Positions 8,656 to 17,761 are shown, counted from the first letter of the stretch. The stretch: DNA of 64,000 nucleotides from an uncultured Selenomonadales bacterium (GCA_946407015.1 CAMJML010000005.1:62001-126000), one strand, 5' to 3'. Notes: generated by a model not told the origin, from the sequence alone. Program-made: numbers and translations.

Positions 8656-9666
8656 ATGTATCATTCCAATGAATTAACAAATAAGCAGAAGGCCGCGATA
8701 TTGTTGATTGCTTTAGGGCCGGAAATTTCTGCACAAATTTTTAAACATTTGCGTGAAGATGAAATCGAAAAACTTACGTTGGAAATTGCTAATCAGAGAA
8801 AAGTGTCCCAGGAACAACGTGAAAAAGTGATTGAAGAATTTCATCAAATGGCAATGGCTAAAGAATATTTGTCCTCTGGCGGATTAGATTATGCTCGTGA
8901 GGTGCTTGAAAAGGCATTAGGATCAGAAAAAGCGGTTTCGATTATTAATCGCTTGACATCTAGTTTGCAAATTCGGCCATTTGATTTTGCGCGAAAGACC
9001 GATCCTTCGCAATTATTAAATTTTATTCAAAATGAACATCCTCAGACTATTGCATTGATTATGGCCTACTTACATCCAGATCAGTCAGCGGCGATTATTT
9101 CTGCTTTGTCGCCCGACAGGCAGGTTGAAGTTGCAAAACGGATAGCGACTATGGATCGTACTTCACCCGATGTTCTTAAAGATGTAGAAAGAATACTTGA
9201 ACGAAAGCTTTCTTCTCTGGTTACTCAAGACTTTACTGCCGCTGGTGGTGTGGAATCCATCGTAGAAGTGTTAAATCGCGTTGACCGTACTACAGAACGG
9301 ACAATTATAGAAAATCTGGAAGTTCAAAATCCGGAATTAGCGGAAGAAATTAAACGCAGAATGTTTGTCTTTGAAGATATTGTTATGTTGGATGACCGCT
9401 CGTTGCAGCTTGTTTTACGTGAGATTGAGTCTAAGGATTTGGCACTTGCGCTTAAAGCGGCATCTGGAGAAGTTGCTGGAAAAGTTTACAAAAACATGTC
9501 AAAACGTGCTTCGGAAATGCTGCGTGAAGAAATTGAATATATGGGTCCAGTAAGAATTCGTGATGTTGAAGAAGCACAACAAAAAATTGTAAATGTGATT
9601 AGACGCCTCGAAGAGTCAGGTGAAATCGTAGTTTCACGTGGTAAAGGGGACGAGATTATTGTCTAG
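8656..9666 (+). CDS. fliG: Flagellar motor switch protein FliG
   Basis: FliG is the rotor ring that FliF anchors and that the stator pushes. The 336 residues contain the N-terminal FliF-binding domain (ALGPEISAQIFKHLREDEIE). They also contain the middle ARM domain (FIQNEHPQTIALIMAYL) and the C-terminal torque domain. The torque helix is near MFVFEDIVMLDDRSLQLVLR. The gene overlaps the likely start of fliH by 8 bases. The length is standard. Confidence 0.97.
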   Translation: MYHSNELTNKQKAAILLIALGPEISAQIFKHLREDEIEKLTLEIANQRKVSQEQREKVIEEFHQMAMAKEYLSSGGLDYAREVLEKALGSEKAVSIINRLTSSLQIRPFDFARKTDPSQLLNFIQNEHPQTIALIMAYLHPDQSAAIISALSPDRQVEVAKRIATMDRTSPDVLKDVERILERKLSSLVTQDFTAAGGVESIVEVLNRVDRTTERTIIENLEVQNPELAEEIKRRMFVFEDIVMLDDRSLQLVLREIESKDLALALKAASGEVAGKVYKNMSKRASEMLREEIEYMGPVRIRDVEEAQQKIVNVIRRLEESGEIVVSRGKGDEIIV

Positions 9667-10405
9667 AATTTTAAAGAGCGTTGCGATGCGCGATGCACCA
9701 AGGGTGATTAACAGCGTTCCGGCGCCACCACCCATTGTGGAAGTAAAAGCAGATAATACAGCACTGCTTCTGCAAGCTCAGGAATTGCTTGATGAAGCTC
9801 GTGGACAAGCTGCTAAGTTAATAGCTGATGCTGAGGCTGAAGTTAAAGAAAAATTAGCAGCAGCGGAAACCGAAAGCGAGTTGCTTAAGCAGCAAGCTCG
9901 TGAAAATGGATTTCAGCAAGGCTATGATGAGGGCTTTGAAAAGGGCCAGCAATCTGCTTTGGAAGAAATGAAAGGTATGATCGCTGAAGCTGTGGGGAAA
10001 AGTGAGCAAATCATTGCGATGGCTGAACGAGAAGCCCAAGCCAGCGTCTTGGCGGCTGAGAGGCAGATTATTGAGCTTTCACTTTCGATAGCCCGTAAGA
10101 TTTTAGCTCGTGAACTTGAAGAGAATCCTATGGTTGTATTGCCTATAGTAAAAAAAGCGTTAGAAAAAGTAAGAGATCAGGAACAAATTGTTATCAGAGT
10201 CAATCCGTCTGATTATGAGCTTGTATTGCAGGCAAAAAGAGATTTGCAGATGATCTTGGGACAAGAACAATCATTAGTAGTATCCCATGATCATACGATT
10301 GACGCGGGAAGCTGTATGGTGGAAAGCTCTAATGGCACTGTTGATGCAAGAGTTAGTACACAATTTTCCGAACTAGAAAAAGTCCTGCGGGAAATTATGC
10401 CATGA
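9659..10405 (+). CDS. fliH: Flagellar export ATPase regulator FliH
   Basis: FliH is the stalk-like regulator that binds the export ATPase FliI. I chose TTG 9659, which gives MSRILKSVAMRD, because AAAGGGG (9643-9649) is 9 bases upstream. A GTG at 9638 would start well inside fliG. The middle is an Ala/Glu-rich coiled coil (about 45-140), and the C-terminal half matches the FliH/V-ATPase E-like domain (LSIARKILARELEENPMVVL). Its stop overlaps the fliI start by 4 bases (ATGA), indicating translational coupling. Confidence 0.92.
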   Translation: MSRILKSVAMRDAPRVINSVPAPPPIVEVKADNTALLLQAQELLDEARGQAAKLIADAEAEVKEKLAAAETESELLKQQARENGFQQGYDEGFEKGQQSALEEMKGMIAEAVGKSEQIIAMAEREAQASVLAAERQIIELSLSIARKILARELEENPMVVLPIVKKALEKVRDQEQIVIRVNPSDYELVLQAKRDLQMILGQEQSLVVSHDHTIDAGSCMVESSNGTVDARVSTQFSELEKVLREIMP

Positions 10406-11718
10406 TTAATTTTGATATGAGCAAGTATTTGTCTGTAGTTCAGCAAACTGAGTCTATAAAAATGAATGGTAAAATTACGCAAATTATCGGATTGGTTATT
10501 GAATCACAAGGCCCTAATGTCAATCTCGGTGAATTATGCTATGTATGTCCGCGCAGCTCCCAGGGGGAAATGATACCGGCAGAAGTTGTTGGCTTTAGGC
10601 AAAATCGAGTGCTACTAATGCCTATCGGTGAAATGCAAGGAATCGGCCCAGGCTGTGAAGTGATTGCTGCTCAGCGGCTCTTGAAAGTTACTGTTGGCCG
10701 GCAGCTACTCGGTCGAATATTGGATGGGGTAGGGAACCCTATTGATGGAAAAGGTCCGCTGATATCAAATTTGCAGTACCCTCTTACCTCGATTCCTCCA
10801 AATCCTTTATCGCGGCGACGGATTTCCGAAAAGCTTTCTGTTGGTGTCAGAGCCATTGATGGGCTGTTGACAATGGGAAAAGGACAGCGGATAGGAATAA
10901 TGGCCGGTAGCGGTGTTGGCAAGAGTACCTTATTAGGTATGATTGCACGCAATACTAATGCTGATATTAGTGTAATCGCGCTGGTTGGTGAAAGAGGACG
11001 TGAAGTAAGAGAGTTTATTGAGAGAGACTTAGGAGAAGAAGGGTTAAAACGCTCTGTTGTGGTTGTTGCAACATCGGATCAGCCAGCATTGGTACGCATA
11101 AAGGGAGCAATGACTGCGACTGCCATTGCAGAATACTTTCGCGATCAAGGCTTGGATGTCATTTTAATGATGGATTCAGTTACGCGTTTTGCAATGGCGC
11201 AGCGTGAGGTTGGACTTACTATCGGGGAACCGCCGGCAACCAGAGGTTACACTCCTTCTGTATTTGCAATGTTGCCTAAGCTGTTGGAACGAGCCGGTAC
11301 AGGAGAACAAGGCTCTATAACCGGTATTTACACGGTACTGGTTGACGGTGATGACATGAATGAACCGATTGCTGATGCTGTTCGCAGTATTCTTGATGGG
11401 CACGTAGTGTTATCGCGTCAAATTGCGGCACAAAATCATTATCCGGCTATCGATATTCTTAACAGTGTTAGCAGGGTAATGCTTGAAATTGCGGAAACGC
11501 GTCACTACCAAGCTGCGCAAAAGTTGCGATCTGCTATGGCCACTTACCGTGAGGCGGAAGATTTAATTAATATCGGAGCTTATGTAAGTGGAAGTAATCC
11601 CGAGATCGATCGAGCGATTGCGGTGATTGACTCAATAAAGAAATTTCTAAGGCAAGAAGTATACGAAAGAAATTCGTTGGACAATACCGTAGAAGAACTG
11701 ATTGGCTTGGTTTCATGA
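10402..11718 (+). CDS. fliI: Flagellum-specific export ATPase FliI
   Basis: The 438-residue ATPase powers flagellar type III export. Walker A is AGSGVGKST (Lys at residue 174), GERGREVREF carries the catalytic Glu, and DVILMMDSVTRFAMAQREVG is the Walker B region with the family signature. It resembles F1-ATPase beta. The N-terminal 25 residues before the beta-barrel include a second possible start at residue 6 (ATG 10417). The overlap with fliH favours ATG 10402. Confidence 0.97.
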   Translation: MINFDMSKYLSVVQQTESIKMNGKITQIIGLVIESQGPNVNLGELCYVCPRSSQGEMIPAEVVGFRQNRVLLMPIGEMQGIGPGCEVIAAQRLLKVTVGRQLLGRILDGVGNPIDGKGPLISNLQYPLTSIPPNPLSRRRISEKLSVGVRAIDGLLTMGKGQRIGIMAGSGVGKSTLLGMIARNTNADISVIALVGERGREVREFIERDLGEEGLKRSVVVVATSDQPALVRIKGAMTATAIAEYFRDQGLDVILMMDSVTRFAMAQREVGLTIGEPPATRGYTPSVFAMLPKLLERAGTGEQGSITGIYTVLVDGDDMNEPIADAVRSILDGHVVLSRQIAAQNHYPAIDILNSVSRVMLEIAETRHYQAAQKLRSAMATYREAEDLINIGAYVSGSNPEIDRAIAVIDSIKKFLRQEVYERNSLDNTVEELIGLVS

Positions 11719-11749
11719 ATGAATATAAATGGCGGAGTTGAGGTAATTC

Positions 11750-12196
11750 ATGAAAAAGTTTAAATTTCGCCTCGAAGCTTTATTAAAAGTTCGTCAAATG
11801 CAAAAAGAGCAAGCTGAGATTAATTTTGCCACAGCTACTGCCAAATATCTTTCTGAAAAAGGTAAAATGAGTCGTTTGGAAGAACAATTAACGTCTAATA
11901 TCGAAACGTTCAGTCAGTTCCAAAAGCAGTGTTTGAATATCGAAAAGATTAAGAGCCATCATAATTATCTTTTTAAGCTAAAGAATGAACTTGTTCAGCA
12001 AAAAGAAATCTTATTACAAGCCGAGATGGAACAAAAAAAAGCCTTGCAGGCATTGGAAAATGCAATGAAAAACTTGAATATTATTGAAAAGTTAAAAATA
12101 AAACGGTTGACACAGTATAAGTCGGAAATATTGCAGGCAGAGCAGCAGTACCTTGATGACTTGGGGATTCAAGTATATACGCGACGGGTGAGGTGA
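11750..12196 (+). CDS. fliJ: Flagellar export chaperone/coupler FliJ
   Basis: This 148-residue, highly charged coiled-coil protein begins MKKFKFRLEALLKVRQMQKE, the FliJ family opening. FliJ fits like a gamma subunit in the FliI hexamer and links it to the export gate. It follows fliI by 31 bases. Sequence conservation is low in this family, so the call rests on the N-terminus, coiled-coil character and position. Confidence 0.9.
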   Translation: MKKFKFRLEALLKVRQMQKEQAEINFATATAKYLSEKGKMSRLEEQLTSNIETFSQFQKQCLNIEKIKSHHNYLFKLKNELVQQKEILLQAEMEQKKALQALENAMKNLNIIEKLKIKRLTQYKSEILQAEQQYLDDLGIQVYTRRVR

Positions 12197-12200
12197 GCAT

Positions 12201-12737
12201 ATGAGTGGGATAGATAGAGTATTACAACGGATTAATAGTATTGAGCAACGATTTGGTAAAAGTCAAATCGCAAAAAACAATGAATTTAACCAGATATTCA
12301 ATGACGCTATTAATAACTCTTTAACGACCTCAATATCATCAAAAACGGCAACTCCGGCTGAAGTTACGAACATTATTAATAGTTCAGCACGGAAATATGG
12401 ATTAGATCCCAAGCTTATTGCCGCTGTTGCTAAAAATGAATCCAATTTTGATCCTAATGCAGTGTCATCTGCCGGGGCAGTTGGAATTATGCAGCTAATG
12501 CCCGAAACAGCTAAAGCTTTAGGTGTACATAATTTGTATGATCCTCAGGAAAATGTTGACGGTGGAGCAAAATATCTCAAAGAACTTTTGACTACCTTTC
12601 ATGGTGATGTTACTAAAGCTGTAGCTGCGTATAATGCTGGACCGCAAGCGGTAATGAACCATAATGGCATACCACCTTACAAAGAAACCCAAGCATATGT
12701 TGGAAAAGTCTTGCAACAATATCGCCAAAATCAATAG
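12201..12737 (+). CDS. Lytic transglycosylase (SLT domain) inside the flagellar operon
   Basis: The 178 residues comprise a polar N-terminal stretch (about 1-52) and a C-terminal SLT/lysozyme-like domain. In KNESNFDPNAVSSAGAVGIM the catalytic Glu is residue 80. The motifs MQLMPETAKALGV and AVAAYNAGPQAV complete the family signature. The enzyme would cleave peptidoglycan, presumably to let the rod through. I see no signal peptide or membrane segment, so export through the flagellar apparatus is a reasonable inference. The ribosome site GGTGAGGTGAG overlaps the end of fliJ. B. subtilis has no gene at this spot between fliJ and ylxF. Confidence 0.92.
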   Translation: MSGIDRVLQRINSIEQRFGKSQIAKNNEFNQIFNDAINNSLTTSISSKTATPAEVTNIINSSARKYGLDPKLIAAVAKNESNFDPNAVSSAGAVGIMQLMPETAKALGVHNLYDPQENVDGGAKYLKELLTTFHGDVTKAVAAYNAGPQAVMNHNGIPPYKETQAYVGKVLQQYRQNQ

Positions 12738-12761
12738 TATGCTAGAAGGTAGGTAGGTTTT

Positions 12762-13391
12762 ATGGCTCAAGATAATAAAAAGAAGGAAGTTAATTCTAAA
12801 GAAGTTAATGCGCTTAGTGCTAGTACGAAAAAACCTTCTCGTAACATTCTTAAGATTGTTATGATTGTATTGGTATTACTCATGCTGTGTGCAACGGGGT
12901 TTGCTGTTGGCGTTTATTTGAAGTTCATTGATCTGCAGGGTATAGCCGAAAGATGGAAACTCTATGATGTCCCGGTTGTGGGACAATACTTTTCAAAACC
13001 ACAAATGAATTTTGAACCGGTGCCTATTGATGATCAGACTTCTACTCAAATCACACCGCCCGTAATTCAGAATTCAGGACAAGCTCCCCTCGCAGCAAAT
13101 GCACAGACCGTTAATCCTATGCCTACAGTAATTGATCCAGAGAAAGAAAAGCTTGATAAAGCTAAACGGCAAGAAGACAATAAACGGATTGCTAGATTAG
13201 CCCGTTTATACGGATCGATGAAACCTGAAGAGGCTGTAGCTGTCCTAAATCAACTAAATGACAATGATGTTATCGCTATACTCAATAAAATGGAGGAAGA
13301 ACAGGTTTCAAAAATTTTATCCCGTATGGATGCAAATCGGGCAGCCAGGCTTACTGAACTCATTCTCAGAGGGCAAATCATTACAAATTGA
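12762..13391 (+). CDS. MotE/YlxF-like flagellar protein (one TM, MgtE-N-like C-terminus)
   Basis: The 209-residue protein has a charged cytoplasmic start and one membrane helix (about 28-50). A Pro/Gln-rich linker follows, then a charged helix and a C-terminal repeat (LYGSMKPEEAVAVLNQLNDN, then EEEQVSKILSRM). That repeat belongs to the MgtE-N/FliG-like superfamily. It occupies the place of B. subtilis ylxF between fliJ and fliK. Related MotE proteins chaperone or position motor parts. The exact role here is unknown. Confidence 0.8.
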   Translation: MAQDNKKKEVNSKEVNALSASTKKPSRNILKIVMIVLVLLMLCATGFAVGVYLKFIDLQGIAERWKLYDVPVVGQYFSKPQMNFEPVPIDDQTSTQITPPVIQNSGQAPLAANAQTVNPMPTVIDPEKEKLDKAKRQEDNKRIARLARLYGSMKPEEAVAVLNQLNDNDVIAILNKMEEEQVSKILSRMDANRAARLTELILRGQIITN

Positions 13392-13419
13392 AGCAAATTT
13401 ATTGAAAGGAGGTGATGAT

Positions 13420-14925
13420 ATGAATACAGCGATACCTATAGCCAATCCTGCAAAAAGCACTGCTGATGCGGCTCGTAGCAACGAATTTGCAAATATGAGT
13501 GGAAGCGAGCAAGGACAGAGTTTTAGTAAGACGATGGACGCAGCTATGGCGAAAAAACCAGATGAAAAAAGTCAGGGCTTTAGGAAAAAGGACTCAACCA
13601 GTTTTGATCAGGACGTACTGGAAGACAAAGAGCAAGTTAACAATCATTTAGCGTTGCCATTGGTCATGCCATTTACACCGTTTCTTTCTGTGGTGCCTCA
13701 AGTTACGCAAATGGTACGAAATTCTAACCAGACAGTATTTTCTGATACGGCAATGAAATCTGACAATACCGGTATCCAAGTGCAGCCATTTAGCCTTAAA
13801 AAAGCAAATTGGACTGTGGATAAGCTGGGAGGGGCTGAAAGTCAAGACGGTGAGCTTTCTGAAATGCTTAGTCCTGCTCCGATTGATAATCTATCAATCG
13901 CTAGTCAACCCAATAATTTTATGATTGATTCCAGGTCTAATCGAACGAATGCTGCCAGTAAATCAGCAGAAAGCACTGCTTCTAATGATGGACCTATGCT
14001 TAGCGTGTTAGCTGGTGAAGAAGGGGCAATACCCAATCATTTGAAAAGTAACAATGGAAAAACATCGCAGAACACACCAGATTCCATGGAACAGAAAAAT
14101 ACTGTACTATCAAAAACTGACCCTTTGTCTTTTTCAGATGATCCCACAAACATGATGCTTGAAAGTGATGTGCCATCGACTAAGCAACGTAAGTTCAATT
14201 CAGCAAATTCTATGAATCTAGTTGCTGATTCCGAAAAAACTGAGAAGGTGGCGGAGAGAAACTTAGCTGATAGTACCATTTTGATGGAAAGTAAATTCAA
14301 GATGGAAAAAAAGGATAGTCCTGAAGCCGGCTTCGTAATGGAAGACAACACAGCAAACAATGAGCCTCATATGACGGTGAAGGATAGTGCTTCTAAACAG
14401 CCAGAAAATGTATTTGCCGACATCTTACAGCAGCGTACAGCGATAAGTGGCCATAAAACAGAAGTAGTACACAATCGCCCGGCAACTTCCCAATTTGTCC
14501 AAGACACACATAATATTACGGCACAAATTGTTGAGCAAGCACACTTGGTCAAGGATAGTCAGGAAACTCAAATGATCATTAAACTAAAGCCTGAACATTT
14601 AGGCGAGTTAACCTTAAAAGTAAGTGTTAACGCTGGTGTAGTCAATGCGAGTTTTCACTCCGATAATGTAGAAGTACGCAATGTTATCGAAGCCTCTTTG
14701 ACACAATTAAAGCAAGAAATGTCCAATCAAGGTTTGAAAGTTGATAATGTGGGAGTCTATGCAGGTCTTGGCCAGTTTTTATCAAACGGACAACGTGAAG
14801 CACCTCAGCAGCCAATCGTGAAGTTTAAAAATAAACGCGCAGGGGAAGAGGCTTTTGATGAATCAGAACAGGTAATTATCCAGTCCCAAACGACTAGTGA
14901 CACTGGGGTTGATTATCGGATTTAA
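13420..14925 (+). CDS. fliK: Flagellar hook-length control protein FliK
   Basis: ATG 13420 is preceded by a near-perfect Shine-Dalgarno, AAAGGAGGTGAT (13405-13416), giving 501 residues. The first ~400 residues are low-complexity, rich in Ser, Asn, Asp and Lys, as expected of the ruler part. The C-terminal domain (IIKLKPEHLGELTLKVSVNA and the helix ASLTQLKQEMSNQGLKVDNV) is the Flg_hook domain that switches export specificity through FlhB. Its own N-terminus serves as an export signal in this family. Position before flgD is canonical. Confidence 0.92.
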   Translation: MNTAIPIANPAKSTADAARSNEFANMSGSEQGQSFSKTMDAAMAKKPDEKSQGFRKKDSTSFDQDVLEDKEQVNNHLALPLVMPFTPFLSVVPQVTQMVRNSNQTVFSDTAMKSDNTGIQVQPFSLKKANWTVDKLGGAESQDGELSEMLSPAPIDNLSIASQPNNFMIDSRSNRTNAASKSAESTASNDGPMLSVLAGEEGAIPNHLKSNNGKTSQNTPDSMEQKNTVLSKTDPLSFSDDPTNMMLESDVPSTKQRKFNSANSMNLVADSEKTEKVAERNLADSTILMESKFKMEKKDSPEAGFVMEDNTANNEPHMTVKDSASKQPENVFADILQQRTAISGHKTEVVHNRPATSQFVQDTHNITAQIVEQAHLVKDSQETQMIIKLKPEHLGELTLKVSVNAGVVNASFHSDNVEVRNVIEASLTQLKQEMSNQGLKVDNVGVYAGLGQFLSNGQREAPQQPIVKFKNKRAGEEAFDESEQVIIQSQTTSDTGVDYRI

Positions 14926-14937
14926 GGATGTGAGAAT

Positions 14938-15555
14938 ATGGCAACGGTGAATAATGTTTACAACACCAGCAATACCTCTGGAACTTCTACCCGGCAGGCA
15001 AATGATGAGTTGGGAAAAAATGATTTTCTAAAACTTCTTGTTACGCAGCTTCGATATCAAGATCCAATGAAGCCTATGGAGGATAAAGAATTTATTGCTC
15101 AAATGGCTCAGTTTTCCAGCCTTGAACAAATGCAGAACATGAATTCGGCACTTCTCACTGCACAGGCGAGTTCCTTAATTGGCAATCGGGTTACATGGAA
15201 TGATGATGTGACGAATGCCGAAAAGACAGGGATTGTTGTCGGCGTGAATATGGTATCCGGCCAACCTAAATTGGTTATCTATTCAGATGTGGCCATCGCA
15301 GATGGAAAACTGCAATCTGATGATAATCTGATAGGCAAAACCGTTAAATGGCTGGATGATCAAGATGTTGAGCATACGGGTGTAGTTAGAGATATTAAGA
15401 CGGTCGATGGAAAACACAATCTTATTATTGATGAAGAAATTAAGAATCAGTCAAAAACGGTTAACGTTACAGTTGAATTGAGTAAGACGAAAAATTTGGC
15501 TGTAGAGAGCAGATTGGATCTTGCTAAGGTTACTGATATCGGGTTGCATACCTAA
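14938..15555 (+). CDS. flgD: Flagellar hook-capping scaffold protein FlgD
   Basis: This 205-residue protein has the FlgD signature near the N-terminus (NDFLKLLVTQLRYQDPMKPM, then EFIAQMAQFSSLEQMQNMN). A Tudor-like/beta C-terminal half follows. It caps the growing hook so FlgE subunits can fold in. The gene starts 12 bases after fliK with AAGGATGTGAG as ribosome site. The length is close to other Firmicutes FlgD. Confidence 0.95.
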   Translation: MATVNNVYNTSNTSGTSTRQANDELGKNDFLKLLVTQLRYQDPMKPMEDKEFIAQMAQFSSLEQMQNMNSALLTAQASSLIGNRVTWNDDVTNAEKTGIVVGVNMVSGQPKLVIYSDVAIADGKLQSDDNLIGKTVKWLDDQDVEHTGVVRDIKTVDGKHNLIIDEEIKNQSKTVNVTVELSKTKNLAVESRLDLAKVTDIGLHT

Positions 15556-15579
15556 CAACCTAGTAAGGATGGATTTAGT

Positions 15580-15969
15580 ATGAGTGATAATCGTATCTAT
15601 TTACAACAACCATTTAATATCCAGCCTGGCAAGAGTCAGGCAAACATAAAATCTGGACTACCGGCTGCGGGAACTAAATCATCAGAAACTTTCCAGAATG
15701 TTTTACAGCAAGAGTTAGGGGTGAAATTTTCCCAGCACGCTTTACAACGCTTGCAGAGCCGGGATATTAAAATGGGACCTGCCGAAATAACTAAACTCAA
15801 TACTGCTGTTGAAAAAGCAGCTCAAAAAGGGGCAAGAGAATCGTTAATTTTGATGAATGATCTAGCGCTGGTAGTAAGTGTAAAGAACAAAACAGTTATT
15901 ACCGCTATGGACGGTACCAGTATGAAGGATAATGTATTTACGAATATTGATAGTGCGGTCATTGTTTAG
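15580..15969 (+). CDS. Conserved flagellar operon protein (TIGR02530-like)
   Basis: The 129-residue protein shows the pattern FQNVLQQELGVKFSQHALQR and LNTAVEKAAQKGARESLILM. I recognise this as the small 'flagellar operon protein' that many Firmicutes encode between flgD and flgE. Its biochemical function is not known. The short FlgN-like helices and the position suggest a role in hook assembly. No membrane segment or signal peptide is visible. Confidence 0.8.
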   Translation: MSDNRIYLQQPFNIQPGKSQANIKSGLPAAGTKSSETFQNVLQQELGVKFSQHALQRLQSRDIKMGPAEITKLNTAVEKAAQKGARESLILMNDLALVVSVKNKTVITAMDGTSMKDNVFTNIDSAVIV

Positions 15970-16051
15970 GGCTGGACCTCTTTAGGAAGCCCAAACTGCT
16001 GAGTGAATGATGCAGTTTACATTTTGAATATCATTAAGGGGGCAATTTATT

Positions 16052-17314
16052 ATGATGCGTTCATTATTTTCCGGTATTTCCGGTTTGCGTAATCACCAAA
16101 CCCGTATGGATGTAATCGGCAATAATATTGCGAATGTCAATACTGTTGGATTTAAAGCAAGCCGTGTTAATTTTCAGGACATGCTCAATCAAACGATTCA
16201 AGGCGCTTCAAGCGGACAAGGCAATCTTGGCGGTACAAACCCTATACAAGTCGGGCTTGGAATGGGTTTAGCCAGTATTGACACCTTATTTACCGATGGT
16301 AGTACACAGCCTACAGGAAAACAGACAGACTTAGCAATATCCGGAGCTGGTTTCTTTGTTTTATTTGACGGACTGAATAAGGTGTATACAAGAGCAGGAA
16401 ACTTTGATTTTGACAATCAAGGCAACTATTTAGTGCCTGGTACAGGCTATAAAGTAATGGGGTATATGGCTGATGCCAACGGAGTTATCGATCCCAAGCA
16501 AGAAGCTCAGCCCATAACAATTCCAGTAGGGTCGTCAATGGCTGCTAAACCGTCTACAAAGATTGTTTATGCTAATAATCTATCCGGTGATGCTGCAAAT
16601 GGCACTACGGTTCCAGCCTCTATTACGGTGTATGATAGTAAAGGCGCTGCTCATAAAGTCTCAGGCTCTTTTGTAAAACAGGCAACACCTGATAATACCT
16701 GGACATTTACCGTAACAGGTGTGACTGCACCTGATAATACAACTGAGGCGGTCACCCCGTCTCCCGCAGTTTATACACTTACTTTTGATAATGAAGGCAA
16801 ATTCAGCAGTGTTAATCCGGCAACTGGCTTTACTTTTACTCCCGCTGGAACAGCAGCCGGCGCAGCCAATGTAACTATTACCCCCAACTTTGATAATTTA
16901 ACCCAATTTGCTGGCGAGTCGACTGTTCAAGCAGTTGATCGTGACGGCTATCCTTCAGGTACTTTAGAACAAACGACTATTGATGGTACTGGCACGATCA
17001 TTGGGAAATTTAGCAATGGTCAAACCCAGAGTTTAGCGCAGGTATGCCTTGCTATCTTTAATAACCCGGCAGGCTTAACCAAGGTTGGAGACAATATGTA
17101 TATAAAATCCAACAACTCTGGTGAGGAACAAATCGGTATTTCCGGTTCTGGTGGACGAGGTGGATTTATTCCAGGGTCACTGGAAATGTCAAATGTTGAT
17201 TTAGCGCAAGAATTTAGTAATATGATTATTACCCAACGTGGTTTCCAGGCGAATTCTAAGATTATCACTGCCACCGATGAAATGCTGCAAGATCTAACTA
17301 ATCTTAAACGTTAA
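16052..17314 (+). CDS. flgE: Flagellar hook protein FlgE
   Basis: This 420-residue hook subunit begins MMRSLFSGISGLRNHQTRMD, and the adjoining IGNNIANVNTVGFKASRVNF motif is the rod/hook family D0 signature. It ends with the paired D0 helix (NMIITQRGFQANSKIITATD). The middle (about 150-330) is Thr/Ala-rich beta domain exposed on the hook. A ribosome site, AAGGGGG, precedes the ATG. A very strong hairpin follows directly after the stop codon. The length is typical for FlgE and rules out FlgG (about 260). Confidence 0.95.
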   Translation: MMRSLFSGISGLRNHQTRMDVIGNNIANVNTVGFKASRVNFQDMLNQTIQGASSGQGNLGGTNPIQVGLGMGLASIDTLFTDGSTQPTGKQTDLAISGAGFFVLFDGLNKVYTRAGNFDFDNQGNYLVPGTGYKVMGYMADANGVIDPKQEAQPITIPVGSSMAAKPSTKIVYANNLSGDAANGTTVPASITVYDSKGAAHKVSGSFVKQATPDNTWTFTVTGVTAPDNTTEAVTPSPAVYTLTFDNEGKFSSVNPATGFTFTPAGTAAGAANVTITPNFDNLTQFAGESTVQAVDRDGYPSGTLEQTTIDGTGTIIGKFSNGQTQSLAQVCLAIFNNPAGLTKVGDNMYIKSNNSGEEQIGISGSGGRGGFIPGSLEMSNVDLAQEFSNMIITQRGFQANSKIITATDEMLQDLTNLKR

Positions 17315-17348
17315 TATTAATGGGGGGAGTTCCCTCCCCCCATTAATA
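17315..17348 (+). other. Perfect 14-bp hairpin after flgE, no T-tract
   Basis: Bases 17315-17328 pair perfectly with 17335-17348 (core GGGGGGA/TCCCCCC flanked by TATTAAT/ATTAATA), with a 6-base loop. The sequence that follows (AGAATTAATTGG) has no T run, so it is not a standard intrinsic terminator. It may protect or process the abundant flgE message, or lower downstream expression. It begins one base after the flgE stop. Confidence 0.75.
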
Positions 17349-17368
17349 GAATTAATTGGAGGAAAGCT

Positions 17369-17563
17369 ATGATAAGGGTTACAAGACTGAAATGTAATGA
17401 TGACTTCATTCTTAACGCTGAGCTCATCGAAACAATAGAGGAAACACCAGATACCGTGATTACCCTTACATCAGGGAAAAAGCTAATTGTTGAGGAAACC
17501 ATGGATGAAATTGTGCGTAGAGTGATGGAGTACAGAAGGGCTATTTTTCGTAATTTCAGGTAA
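17369..17563 (+). CDS. flbD: Small flagellar protein FlbD (SwrD)
   Basis: This 64-residue protein begins MIRVTRLKCNDDFILNAELI and ends with EETMDEIVRRVMEYRRAIF, the FlbD/SwrD pattern. In B. subtilis SwrD raises flagellar motor torque. It follows flgE and the hairpin, with TTGGAGGAAAG as ribosome site. In clostridia motA and motB often follow; here a 198-base gap leads directly to fliL. Confidence 0.9.
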   Translation: MIRVTRLKCNDDFILNAELIETIEETPDTVITLTSGKKLIVEETMDEIVRRVMEYRRAIFRNFR

Positions 17564-17611
17564 GTCAATTCGCAAATCGACATTTGCTGTTATAGATTTG
17601 ATCCGACATGT

Positions 17612-17638
17612 TTGTCAATGGTTGAGCATAACTATAAT
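17612..17638 (+). promoter_or_regulatory. Weak candidate internal promoter before fliL
   Basis: TTGTCA (17612-17617) and TATAAT (17633-17638) are good boxes, but the spacer is only 15 bases. It lies in the 198-base flbD-fliL gap (17564-17761), the largest gap inside the fla/che operon. No gene or terminator is visible in that gap. It may provide extra transcription of the switch and export genes. Confidence 0.3.
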
Positions 17639-17761
17639 TAATTTCTTCTTATATAGATTCATCTTAAGATAATGATGATCCAGCTATAGTTTCTATCAAA
17701 GTAATATGAAAAAAATAATAACCAGTATAGCAGGACGCTTATAATGTGGAGGTGTTGGTAG

